A DNA stretch of 22,424 nt from Thermohalobaculum sp964475765 (GTDB taxonomy: Bacteria; Pseudomonadota; Alphaproteobacteria; Rhodobacterales; Rhodobacteraceae), in the NCBI GenBank assembly GCA_964475765.1, contig CAYYZH010000051.1, positions 1 to 22,424 of the forward strand. The letters run 5' to 3'. Below, one piece after another: positions 1 to 6,089 of this stretch (positions are counted from its first letter, which is position 1; each line of letters starts with the position of its first letter). The notes beneath the pieces were generated by a model. It did no database searches. It saw only the letters and a program-made list of their open reading frames with translations, and had not been told where the DNA came from. A program made the translations under genes and the position numbers.

Positions 1-42
1 GCTCTCGACCTGCCGACCGTGCATGGTGGGTTGAGCGCCTAA
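1..42 (+). CDS. possible 3' end of an upstream gene (partial)
   Basis: The first reading frame is open from the window edge and encodes ALDLPTVHGGLSA followed by a TAA stop. An inverted repeat begins 13 bases later, which fits the end of a gene. Thirteen residues are too few to identify a family, and an open run this short can occur by chance in GC-rich DNA, so the call is tentative. Confidence 0.25.
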   Translation, partial: ALDLPTVHGGLSA

Positions 43-55
43 CGCGGTCCGATTT

Positions 56-79
56 TTGGTCCATCGCGCGCTGGACCAA
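56..79. repeat. inverted repeat TTGGTCCA-N8-TGGACCAA
   Basis: Two perfect 8-base arms (56-63 and 72-79) flank an 8-base GC-rich spacer. No T tract follows on the plus strand, so it is a poor intrinsic terminator. The TTGGT/ACCAA ends resemble operator half-sites of GntR/FadR-type regulators, but no such regulator is visible in the window. It could be a protein-binding site or simply a hairpin at the 3' end of the upstream gene. Confidence 0.5.
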
Positions 80-104
80 TCCGGGCCAGGCCAGGATTCA
101 CCCC

Positions 105-181
105 GTATGGCAGGCGTATGGCACCTGTATGGCATCTGTACCGCAAGCGTATGGCAGCTGTATGGCAGGCGTATGTACAAA
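105..181. repeat. tandem array with 11-bp period (seven GTATGGCA-type units)
   Basis: Units start at 105, 116, 127, 138, 149, 160 and 171, exactly 11 bases apart. Five begin with GTATGGCA. The fourth is GTACCGCA, and the last keeps only GTATG and drifts into an A-rich end. The remaining three bases vary (GGC, CCT, TCT, AGC, GCT, GGC). The period is close to one helical turn, so the conserved octamers would lie on one face of the DNA. Eleven is not a multiple of three and no convincing gene covers the array, so it is probably not coding. The 43-358 interval otherwise holds only the inverted repeat at 56-79 and the leader of the next gene. Confidence 0.8.
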
Positions 182-358
182 AAGTCGATCGGCTGAGTTT
201 GGCCTTTGGACAACGACCGTGCGCCTTCAGCGACTTTGGGTCAGATGTGTTTAGGGGCAGAATCGGGATCGTCTGACCCGTGGCGGGTCGCGTGCGGGGC
301 TTGACCCGAATTCAGATGAGAACGCACCCTGCGGAAAACCGAAAGGGAGCGAGCGCGG

Positions 359-769
359 ATGCGATGTGAAGACCTCGATGATCTGCCACGCGATTCCTAT
401 GGTGACAGCCCGGAGATGGCGGACGAGATTCTGGCGCTTGTCCTGTCGGGCGAGATGACAGCCTCGTGCATGGCGCTGAGGAATGTCGGCAAACGCGCGC
501 CGATGCCAGCGGTGGGCGCGCGGGCCATTGTGCTGAACGGCGCGGGTGAGCCGGCGGCGTTGATCGAGACGACAGAGGTGCGGGTTGGCCCGATCTCGTC
601 CGTAGATATGGAGTTTGTGATTGCCGAGGGCGAGGGGTTCACGACCATCGATGCTTGGCTCGACCGCCATGCTACGTATTTTGAGCGAACGGGCGGCTAT
701 AGTCCAGACATGGATGTGGTTTTCGAACGCTTTCGTCTGATCAGGGTGCTGAAGAACAGTAGCACCTGA
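359..769 (+). CDS. ASCH-domain protein, first paralogue
   Basis: A 136-residue protein of the ASCH (PUA-like fold) superfamily, whose members are linked to RNA binding or base-modification hydrolysis. Its C-terminal half follows the usual pattern: an AEGEG segment at about 89-93, then W100, H104, YFER and the GGYSPDM block at 112-118. It closely matches the protein at 1321-1719. The region corresponding to the G-K-K-T motif reads GEMTAS (31-36), so the lysine considered catalytic in E. coli YqfB (an N4-acetylcytidine amidohydrolase) is missing. Activity may therefore be lost or changed. An AAGGGAG ribosome-binding site lies about 9 bases before the ATG. It leads a three-gene same-strand cluster, and its substrate is unknown. 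Confidence 0.75.
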   Translation: MRCEDLDDLPRDSYGDSPEMADEILALVLSGEMTASCMALRNVGKRAPMPAVGARAIVLNGAGEPAALIETTEVRVGPISSVDMEFVIAEGEGFTTIDAWLDRHATYFERTGGYSPDMDVVFERFRLIRVLKNSST

Positions 770-835
770 TCCCGAAATTGATCCATCTTTGAAAGCCGGT
801 GTCGCCAAAGGCTGAAAGATAAAGAGGAGGGGGAC

Positions 836-1324
836 GTGCCGATCACAATAGCGTCGACATATCGTCCCGGCCTGATCGGAGGGATCGCTTCGGCCCATGC
901 CCGCTATTATGCAGAGCACTGGGATTTCGGAGTTTACTTCGAAGCCAAGGTTGCAACCGAGAGCGCGGCCTTCATGGCGCGCGCGGGCGCGGATGATTTG
1001 GTGCTGTCGGCCTGGGAGGGTGAGGGGTTCGCGGGATCTTTGATTGTCGATGCCCATGATACCCAAGCGCCGTCCGGCATGGCGCATCTGCGATGGTTCA
1101 TCGTTACTGTCCCCGGGCAAGGCCTCGGGGCCAAGATGATGGAGCGGGCGATGGATTGGCTGGATGCGCGCGCGCTGCCCTGTTTTCTGACCACGTTTCG
1201 CGGGTTGGACGCGGCGCGGGCGCTTTACGAGCGGCACGGGTTCGTCCTGACCGATGAGACCGAGGCCGAGACCTGGGGCACACGCGTCGCCGAGCAGCGG
1301 TTCGAGCGAAGAGCGCGGCTATGA
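836..1324 (+). CDS. GNAT family N-acetyltransferase
   Basis: A 162-residue acetyltransferase starting at GTG, chosen because a GAGGAGG ribosome-binding site (824-830) lies just upstream. The acetyl-CoA-binding motif A is visible as GQGLGAKMM around 94-102, followed by the C-terminal LYERHGF helix-turn typical of GNAT enzymes. The N-terminal part (HWDFGVYFEAKVA) resembles the acetyltransferase half of MarR-GNAT fusion proteins, but no MarR domain is present. The stop overlaps the next start as ATGA (1321-1324), implying translational coupling to the second ASCH protein. The acceptor substrate cannot be inferred from sequence. Confidence 0.8.
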   Translation: MPITIASTYRPGLIGGIASAHARYYAEHWDFGVYFEAKVATESAAFMARAGADDLVLSAWEGEGFAGSLIVDAHDTQAPSGMAHLRWFIVTVPGQGLGAKMMERAMDWLDARALPCFLTTFRGLDAARALYERHGFVLTDETEAETWGTRVAEQRFERRARL

Positions 1325-1719
1325 GCATCGAGGATTTTGAAACCGCGCCCCGGTTCAGATTTGCCGAGGGAGATCGGCGGGAGCTTTGCGAGGACCTCAC
1401 GGCATTGGTGCTGGCGGGCAAAAAGACCGGCACGTGCTGGCCGCTGCGCGATGTCGCCAAAGGCGAGCCAATGATGTCGGTGGGTGATGTCGCCGTTTAC
1501 ACCGACTGGGACGGCGTTCCCGTCTGCGCGATCGAGTACACACATATCGAGATTGCACGGTTTGAAGATGTCAGCGAGGCGTTTGCGCTGAGCGAAGGCG
1601 AGGACGAGACCCGCGCGGGCTGGGCCTTGAGCCATCGCCGATTTTTCGAACGCAATGGTGGATGGTCGCCGGACATGGAACTGGTCTGCGAGACCTTCCG
1701 CGTGATCGAACGATTTTAA
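1321..1719 (+). CDS. ASCH-domain protein, second paralogue
   Basis: A 132-residue ASCH-domain protein with the canonical motif intact: AGKKTGTC at 32-39, where K35 aligns with the lysine of the E. coli YqfB active site. The SEGED segment (91-95), the FFERNGGWSPDM block (108-119) and the LVCETFRVIERF end match the paralogue at 359-769 over nearly full length. Its start overlaps the acetyltransferase stop by four bases. Known ASCH proteins include an N4-acetylcytidine amidohydrolase, so an acetyltransferase between two ASCH proteins suggests an acylation/deacylation or nucleoside-related role. That link is inference only. Confidence 0.8.
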   Translation: MSIEDFETAPRFRFAEGDRRELCEDLTALVLAGKKTGTCWPLRDVAKGEPMMSVGDVAVYTDWDGVPVCAIEYTHIEIARFEDVSEAFALSEGEDETRAGWALSHRRFFERNGGWSPDMELVCETFRVIERF

Positions 1720-1835
1720 GGAGCCGACGCCAAAGCCGGTCGCGCAGTTGCTTTTGCGGACGTGGGTGAAGTTGGGGACGGCCCGGCTGGAGGCCCCGGA
1801 TCAGGTCCGGGACCGCGCCTGCGGTGAGGCTCTGC

Positions 1836-2288
1836 TCAGATCGTGAAGTCCGGGGTTTCGCGGGTGCCAGGCGCGACGCCCAGCTCGCGGGCCTGACGGC
1901 AGAGATCCTCCATGGTGATCTGATCCAGCCGGTCGAGGACGATGGTGCGGGTCTCTTCCCAAAGAGGCGCGATGACGCGCTCGCCAAGCTCGGCCTGACT
2001 GACCGGGTCCTTCTCGGCCTCAGCGTCGATCTGGTCGACCACGCGCACGATGTCGCCCACCGTGATCTTGCGTCGCTCGCGGGCCAGCGTGTAGCCGCCG
2101 CGCGGGCCGCGCACGCCCTTCAAGATCCCCTGATGCACAAGCTGCTGCATCACCTGTTCGAGATAGCGTTGGGGGATGCCCTGACGCTGGGTGATATCTT
2201 TCGACTGCACCGGGTCAGGGCGCGCGTTGTAGGCGACGTCCAGCACCGCTTCGAGCGCGAGGATGGTTTTGCGTGAGAGTCTGAGCAT
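1836..2288 (-). CDS. Rrf2 family transcriptional regulator
   Basis: A 150-residue winged-helix regulator. The Rrf2 N-terminus (MLRLSRKTILALEAVLDVA), the recognition-helix region IPQRYLEQVMQQLVHQGIL (38-56) and the wing GVRGPRGGYTLAR (58-70) are clear. IscR and NsrR carry a three-cysteine Fe-S cluster site at about 92-104; here that stretch has no cysteine and the only one is C130. It is therefore not a classical IscR, and its signal is unknown. It lies 9 bases after dut and is the last gene of the coaBC-dut unit. The 116 bases after it (1720-1835), between convergent genes, show no clear terminator. Confidence 0.88.
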   Translation of the reverse strand: MLRLSRKTILALEAVLDVAYNARPDPVQSKDITQRQGIPQRYLEQVMQQLVHQGILKGVRGPRGGYTLARERRKITVGDIVRVVDQIDAEAEKDPVSQAELGERVIAPLWEETRTIVLDRLDQITMEDLCRQARELGVAPGTRETPDFTI

Positions 2289-2297
2289 GACCTTCCC

Positions 2298-2768
2298 CTA
2301 TTGTTTCCCGGTCGAGCCAAAGCCGCCCGCACCGCGTGTCGTCTCATCCAGCACCGCGGTGATCTGCGGGCTGGCCTGCGGGGCGGCGGCGATGACCATC
2401 TGGGCAATGCGCTCGCCGTGGCGGATATCGACCGTCTCCGCACCAAGATTGACCAGCAGGACCTGCACCTCGCCGCGATAGTCCGCATCGATCGTGCCGG
2501 GCGAGTTCAGCACCGTCAGACCGTGGCGCAGCGCAAGCCCGGAGCGCGGACGGATCTGCGCCTCGTGGCCTTGCGGAACCGCGATGGCGAGCCCTGTCGG
2601 CACGAGCACACGGCCAAGGCTGGGTAATTTGAGCCCCGTGGTCCGGTCCGGTTCGGCCAGACAGGCGCGCAGGTCCATGCCCGCAGCGTCCGGTGTCTCA
2701 TAGCAGGGCAGCGCCAGTTCGGGATCGTGATGGGGCAGGGTCTGGATCGGGAGGGTCAGTTCGGTCAT
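2298..2768 (-). CDS. dut: deoxyuridine 5'-triphosphate nucleotidohydrolase (dUTPase)
   Basis: Hydrolyses dUTP to dUMP and pyrophosphate, keeping uracil out of DNA and supplying the dTMP precursor. All five motifs of the trimeric dUTPase family are present in 156 residues: AAGMDLRA (28-35), RPRSGLALRHG (73-83), GTIDADYRGEV (91-101, with the catalytic aspartate), GERIAQMVI (118-126) and the glycine-rich C-terminal arm RGAGGFGSTG (145-154). The start codon overlaps the coaBC stop as ATGA, so the two are probably translationally coupled. A dut gene beside coaBC is common in proteobacteria. Confidence 0.97.
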   Translation of the reverse strand: MTELTLPIQTLPHHDPELALPCYETPDAAGMDLRACLAEPDRTTGLKLPSLGRVLVPTGLAIAVPQGHEAQIRPRSGLALRHGLTVLNSPGTIDADYRGEVQVLLVNLGAETVDIRHGERIAQMVIAAAPQASPQITAVLDETTRGAGGFGSTGKQ

Positions 2769-3979
2769 GCCATGCCCACCTTTGCCAGTGTGTCGGAGAT
2801 GCGCGCAGCGAGCTTTGCGGCGACCTCTGCCTTGCTGGCACGCGGCCAGGGTTCGGCGCCGCCCTCGGTGATCAGGGTCACGGTGTTGTCCGCGCCACCG
2901 AAGGTGCCGGTCTCGGGACTGACATCGTTGGCCACGATCCAGTCGCAGCCCTTTGCGGATCGTTTGGTTGTGGCGTTTTCGACGACGTTCTCCGTCTCGG
3001 CGGCGAAACCCACGACGAGCGCGGGGCGCTTGCCCGGCGGCAGGCCTGCAATTGTCTTGAGGATGTCGGGGTTCTCGGCCAGCGTCAGCGGCGGGATCTG
3101 GCCCGTGCCGTCCTTTTTGAGCTTCTGGTCTGCCTCGGTCGCCACGCGCCAGTCGGCGACGGCAGCGGCAAAGACGGCTGCGTCGGCGGGCAGGGCGTTT
3201 TGCGTTGCCTCCCTCATCTGCTCTGCTGTCTCGACCGGAATCACTTTGACGCCGCCGGGCATCGGTTGATGGATGGGACCTGCGACGAGGATGACCTCTG
3301 CGCCAAGATCACGCAGGGCGGCAGCAATCGCGAGCCCCTGGGTGCCCGACGAGCGGTTGGCGATGAAGCGCACGGGGTCGATCGGCTCATGTGTCGGGCC
3401 AGCCGTGACGATCACGCGGCGGCCGTTGAGAGGGCCGTCTGAGGGCAGTGCCGCTGCAATGGCATCGAAAATCTCGGCAGGTTCGGCAAGCCGTCCCGGG
3501 CCAAATTCGCCGCAGGCCATGTCGCCTTCGTTCGGGCCGACCACCGCGATGCCGTCGCCAAGCAGGGTCTGGAGATTGCGCTGGGTCGCCGGGTGCTGCC
3601 ACATCCGGACGTTCATCGCGGGCGCGATCATGACCGGCGTGTCTGTCGCGAGCAGCAATGTGGAGGCCAGATCGTCGGCCCGCCCGGTCGCCATCTTGGC
3701 CATCAGATCGGCGGTCGCAGGCGCCACGACCACAAGATCTGCCGTCCGGGAGAGCTGGATATGCCCCATCTCGGCCTCGTCGGTCAGATCAAAGAGATCC
3801 TGATAGACCTTCGAGCCGGACAGGCTGGAGACGGAAAGGGGCGTGACGAACTCGGTTCCGGCCCGCGTCAACACCGGCGTCACGCTTGCACCCGCACTGG
3901 TCAGAAGCCGGATGAGTTCCAGCGCCTTGTAGGCTGCAATCCCACCGCCGATGATCAGGAGAACAGATTTTCCTCTCAC
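2765..3979 (-). CDS. coaBC: bifunctional phosphopantothenoylcysteine decarboxylase / phosphopantothenate-cysteine ligase
   Basis: Carries out two successive steps of coenzyme A synthesis. The CoaC flavoprotein half has GGGIAAYK (11-18), the active-site histidine in MGHIQLS (H73), PAMN (120-123) and the catalytic cysteine in ACGE (C156). The CoaB half has VTAGPTHEPIDPVRFIANRSSG (about 191-212) and the KLKK lysines near 286-289. I chose the GTG at 3979 (404 residues) because GAGGG lies just upstream and the residue numbers then track E. coli CoaBC. An ATG at 4000 and a TTG at 4018 are in frame but lack a ribosome-binding site. It is the first gene of the coaBC-dut-rrf2 operon. Confidence 0.95.
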   Translation of the reverse strand: MRGKSVLLIIGGGIAAYKALELIRLLTSAGASVTPVLTRAGTEFVTPLSVSSLSGSKVYQDLFDLTDEAEMGHIQLSRTADLVVVAPATADLMAKMATGRADDLASTLLLATDTPVMIAPAMNVRMWQHPATQRNLQTLLGDGIAVVGPNEGDMACGEFGPGRLAEPAEIFDAIAAALPSDGPLNGRRVIVTAGPTHEPIDPVRFIANRSSGTQGLAIAAALRDLGAEVILVAGPIHQPMPGGVKVIPVETAEQMREATQNALPADAAVFAAAVADWRVATEADQKLKKDGTGQIPPLTLAENPDILKTIAGLPPGKRPALVVGFAAETENVVENATTKRSAKGCDWIVANDVSPETGTFGGADNTVTLITEGGAEPWPRASKAEVAAKLAARISDTLAKVGMA

Positions 3980-4203
3980 AAATCCCTCGTCGGTTTGCAT
4001 GTTGTGGGCGCGGTGCAAAACTCCACAAATCCCATATTCGTTATGTAGATCATTGCCGGCGCGCGGCGCAATACCCGATTAAGCAAACAGGAGGTGAACC
4101 GAAGGGCCGCTTGGGCTGCGTCACGCAACCTCACAGTTTCTGTGGAGCCAGATTATGCGAATGGATTCGCCCCTCTCGTTTTGCGAGGCTGAATCGTCGG
4201 GTG

Positions 4204-4219
4204 GTAACTGTTTGTTAAC
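4204..4219 (+). promoter_or_regulatory. CtrA-like binding site GTAA-N7-TTAAC
   Basis: The stretch matches the alphaproteobacterial CtrA consensus TTAA-N7-TTAAC at 8 of 9 defined positions. It overlaps a perfect 12-base palindrome, TTTGTTAACAAA (4211-4222), about 20 bases upstream of the small ORF that precedes the luxR-type gene. The match is by eye, and an AT-rich palindrome could serve another regulator. The rest of 3980-4239 holds the divergent leaders of coaBC and the small ORF, plus an isolated AGGAGGTGA (about 4090-4098) with no convincing gene after it. Confidence 0.45.
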
Positions 4220-4239
4220 AAAGCTAAACGGAGGGTGTT

Positions 4240-4467
4240 ATGCACGACTGGTTTGTTACGGTGCTCGTTTCGGTCCGAGATATGGCTGCCAAGAACGGTA
4301 TGGTGGCGCTGGCGGAAGAGATGGACGTCGCGATCCTGGTCGCTGCGAACGAGGGTCAGAAGCGCGACGGCGTAGACCTGGGCACGGTGGATGTCGGAAA
4401 GACTGAACAGAATACTGGAGGAGCTCGGAGGGTTGCCGGAGGTGGCGGCCTTCGGCGATACCATTGA
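4240..4467 (+). CDS. possible small protein upstream of and overlapping luxR
   Basis: A 75-residue frame starting at ATG with a strong GGAGGG ribosome-binding site 5-6 bases upstream. Residues 1 to about 40 (MHDWFVTVLVSVRDMAAKNG, then MVALAEEMDVAILVAANE) look like a natural helical protein. The last 25 residues are glycine- and arginine-rich and lie over the start of the luxR-type gene in another frame. The luxR start has no good ribosome-binding site of its own, so this ORF may act as a leader coupling translation into luxR. I do not recognise a family. It may be a real small protein, a leader peptide or chance. Confidence 0.5.
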   Translation: MHDWFVTVLVSVRDMAAKNGMVALAEEMDVAILVAANEGQKRDGVDLGTVDVGKTEQNTGGARRVAGGGGLRRYH

Positions 4468-5179
4468 GGCGATCCGTAGTGCCTACGAGGTCGATCACGT
4501 CTACTATTACGCGCTCTCCCTTGGTGTGGATGCGCGGCCCCGGGACGACTACTACGTCGGAGAGCTGGCTGCGGTCGAGGGGACCGTCCGGCAAGGGGGT
4601 CGCCGTCTGGCGGCGATGTCCTACACGCCGGACTGGATCAGTCGCTATGTGGAAGCGAAGTTCATCGAGTCCGATCCCGTGATGAACACCGCTCATTCGA
4701 GCTTCGATCCGATTGACTGGAATGACCTGGATTGGCGTGGGAATCAAAACCAGAAGTTCCTGAATGAGGCCAACGAGTTCGGCGTAGGGAATCAGGGCTA
4801 CACGGTGCCGGTGCGTGGTCCGGGCGGTCAATTCGCAATTTTTACCATTAATAAGACATGCTCGGTCGAAACCTGGACGCAAATTCTGACGGAACATCGG
4901 ACTGATTTCCTGTTGCTCGCTCATTTCACGCATCAGCGAATGCTGAAACTGGCTGGGCTTGAGCACATGCATCCAAGCCGGCCGCTGTCGAACCGGGAGC
5001 GCGATGCGATCCGGTTGATTGCCGATGGGCTGAGTAGAGGCCAAGCTGCTGACAAGCTTGGGATTTCCGAGAATACGTTCCGCGTCTATATCGATAGTGC
5101 GCGGCACAAGCTGGGGGCATTGAATGTGCCCCATGCGATTGCGCTGGCGGCGCATCGTGGTCTGATCCAGCCGAGCTGA
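4391..5179 (+). CDS. LuxR family transcriptional regulator with autoinducer-binding domain
   Basis: A 262-residue quorum-sensing receptor and regulator. The N-terminal acyl-homoserine-lactone-binding domain (about 20-180) shows the signature positions W82, Y86, D95, P96 and W110, corresponding to W57, Y61, D70, P71 and W85 of TraR. The C-terminal LuxR helix-turn-helix (about 198-260) reads LSNRERDAIRLIADG, then KLGISENTFRVYIDSARHKL. A roughly 20-residue segment before W82 (DARPRDDYYVGELAAVEGTV) looks longer than in TraR. The only gene-like sequence between it and coaBC is the small ORF at 4240, and the synthase gene lies 147 bases downstream on the same strand, so the two are very likely a cognate pair. 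Confidence 0.92.
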   Translation: MSERLNRILEELGGLPEVAAFGDTIEAIRSAYEVDHVYYYALSLGVDARPRDDYYVGELAAVEGTVRQGGRRLAAMSYTPDWISRYVEAKFIESDPVMNTAHSSFDPIDWNDLDWRGNQNQKFLNEANEFGVGNQGYTVPVRGPGGQFAIFTINKTCSVETWTQILTEHRTDFLLLAHFTHQRMLKLAGLEHMHPSRPLSNRERDAIRLIADGLSRGQAADKLGISENTFRVYIDSARHKLGALNVPHAIALAAHRGLIQPS

Positions 5180-5250
5180 TCATCCCTTCGGGACAGCCCG
5201 GGTAAACAGAGTGTAAATAACCGTTGCGCGATTCTGGGTAGGAGCGCGCG

Positions 5251-5281
5251 ATGGTTAAGTATTACTAAATTTGTTAACCAT
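5251..5281. promoter_or_regulatory. inverted repeat and CtrA-like site upstream of luxI
   Basis: Perfect 8-base arms ATGGTTAA (5251-5258) and TTAACCAT (5274-5281) are separated by 15 AT-rich bases. TTAACCAT is the half-site form described for CtrA in Caulobacter and relatives. On the minus strand the left arm extends to TTTA-N7-TTAAC (5269 down to 5254), 8 of 9 matches to the full consensus. The 9-mer TTTGTTAAC (5270-5278) also occurs at 4211-4219 before the small ORF/luxR. The element lies 46 bases before the luxI start. It could instead be a LuxR operator, although no classical lux-box CTG/CAG dyad is present. Confidence 0.5.
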
Positions 5282-5326
5282 TAGAGCGAACAAATTGTCC
5301 CATCAATTCTGATGGAGCGGCTGAAA

Positions 5327-6019
5327 ATGTTTACTCTGGTTTATGGAAACGATCTTCACGACTTCCCGGCGCTGGGCAACGAGATGTTCTGCGATCGACG
5401 CGCGCAATTCAGCGAAGAGCTGGGTTGGGACCTCGACGTCGACGTTCTCGGGCGCGAGACGGACGAATACGATCGGATGAACCCGCTTTACATCATCCTG
5501 CGTGATGAGCGGGGCCATCATCTCGGTTCGACACGGCTGATGCCGACGACGGGCCCGACGATGATTGCCGACCATTTCTCCGATCTGACCGATGGTGTCG
5601 AGATCGAAAGCCCGCTGATCTGGGAGTGCACGCGGTTCTTCATGGCACGGCGCAGCGCGGTCAGCCGCAAGCATGCAGCCGCGGTGATGTGGGCCGGGTG
5701 CGAGATCGGATTACGCGCAGGGGTGCAGTTCTATGTCGGGGTGACCGCGTCCGCGATGGTGCGCGTCTTCAAGGCATGCGGATGGCCTGCCGAGGTGATC
5801 GGCACCCGCAGCGACGACGAAGGCGAGATTTCCGCCTGCCTCTGGGAGGTCAACGAGGAACGCTGCGACGCACTGCGCCGCCGGGCCGGGATCGAGAAGG
5901 GTGAATATCGACTGGAGGTCTACCGGCCCGAGGCCGAGGTGGCTACGCCGAGTGAGGCAATGCAACCGATGTTTCCAGGCGGAGTTCTCGCGTCGCCGGA
6001 GATCCTCGCAGCCGCCTGA
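5327..6019 (+). CDS. acyl-homoserine-lactone synthase (LuxI type)
   Basis: Makes an N-acyl homoserine lactone from S-adenosylmethionine and an acyl carrier. From the ATG at 5327 (230 residues) the family's conserved residues fall at or close to their canonical numbers: R24, F28, W34, D46 and D49, R70 (GSTRLMP), E100 and R103 (WECTRF). This supports that start over the in-frame ATG at 5312, as does GGAG at 5314-5317, nine bases upstream. The tail after about residue 205 (proline, alanine and methionine rich) is less family-like. It lies 147 bases downstream of the luxR-type receptor in the same direction. The acyl chain made cannot be told from sequence. Confidence 0.94.
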   Translation: MFTLVYGNDLHDFPALGNEMFCDRRAQFSEELGWDLDVDVLGRETDEYDRMNPLYIILRDERGHHLGSTRLMPTTGPTMIADHFSDLTDGVEIESPLIWECTRFFMARRSAVSRKHAAAVMWAGCEIGLRAGVQFYVGVTASAMVRVFKACGWPAEVIGTRSDDEGEISACLWEVNEERCDALRRRAGIEKGEYRLEVYRPEAEVATPSEAMQPMFPGGVLASPEILAAA

Positions 6020-6089
6020 AAACAGGACCAGAGGGGCAACAGGATGGTGGTCGGCTGAGAATGTTTGCCGCGTTCGGTCCGAAGTTTCT

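Noticed and set aside
105..181. CRISPR array
   Set aside because: The units are 11 bases and directly adjacent, with no unique spacers of CRISPR length and no cas genes.
251..1237. 328-codon open frame on the minus strand
   Set aside because: It lies antisense to the ASCH and GNAT genes, which have ribosome-binding sites and recognisable domains. Its translation is arginine- and proline-rich without motifs, typical of a GC-rich shadow frame.
4240..5179. Frameshifted luxR with an extended N-terminus
   Set aside because: The luxR-type protein already has a full-length autoinducer domain from 4391, so the upstream frame is not needed to complete it.
5180..5326. Classical lux box upstream of luxI
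   Set aside because: No dyad with the usual CTG and CAG ends was found. The only strong dyad is the TTAACCAT type reported as CtrA-like.
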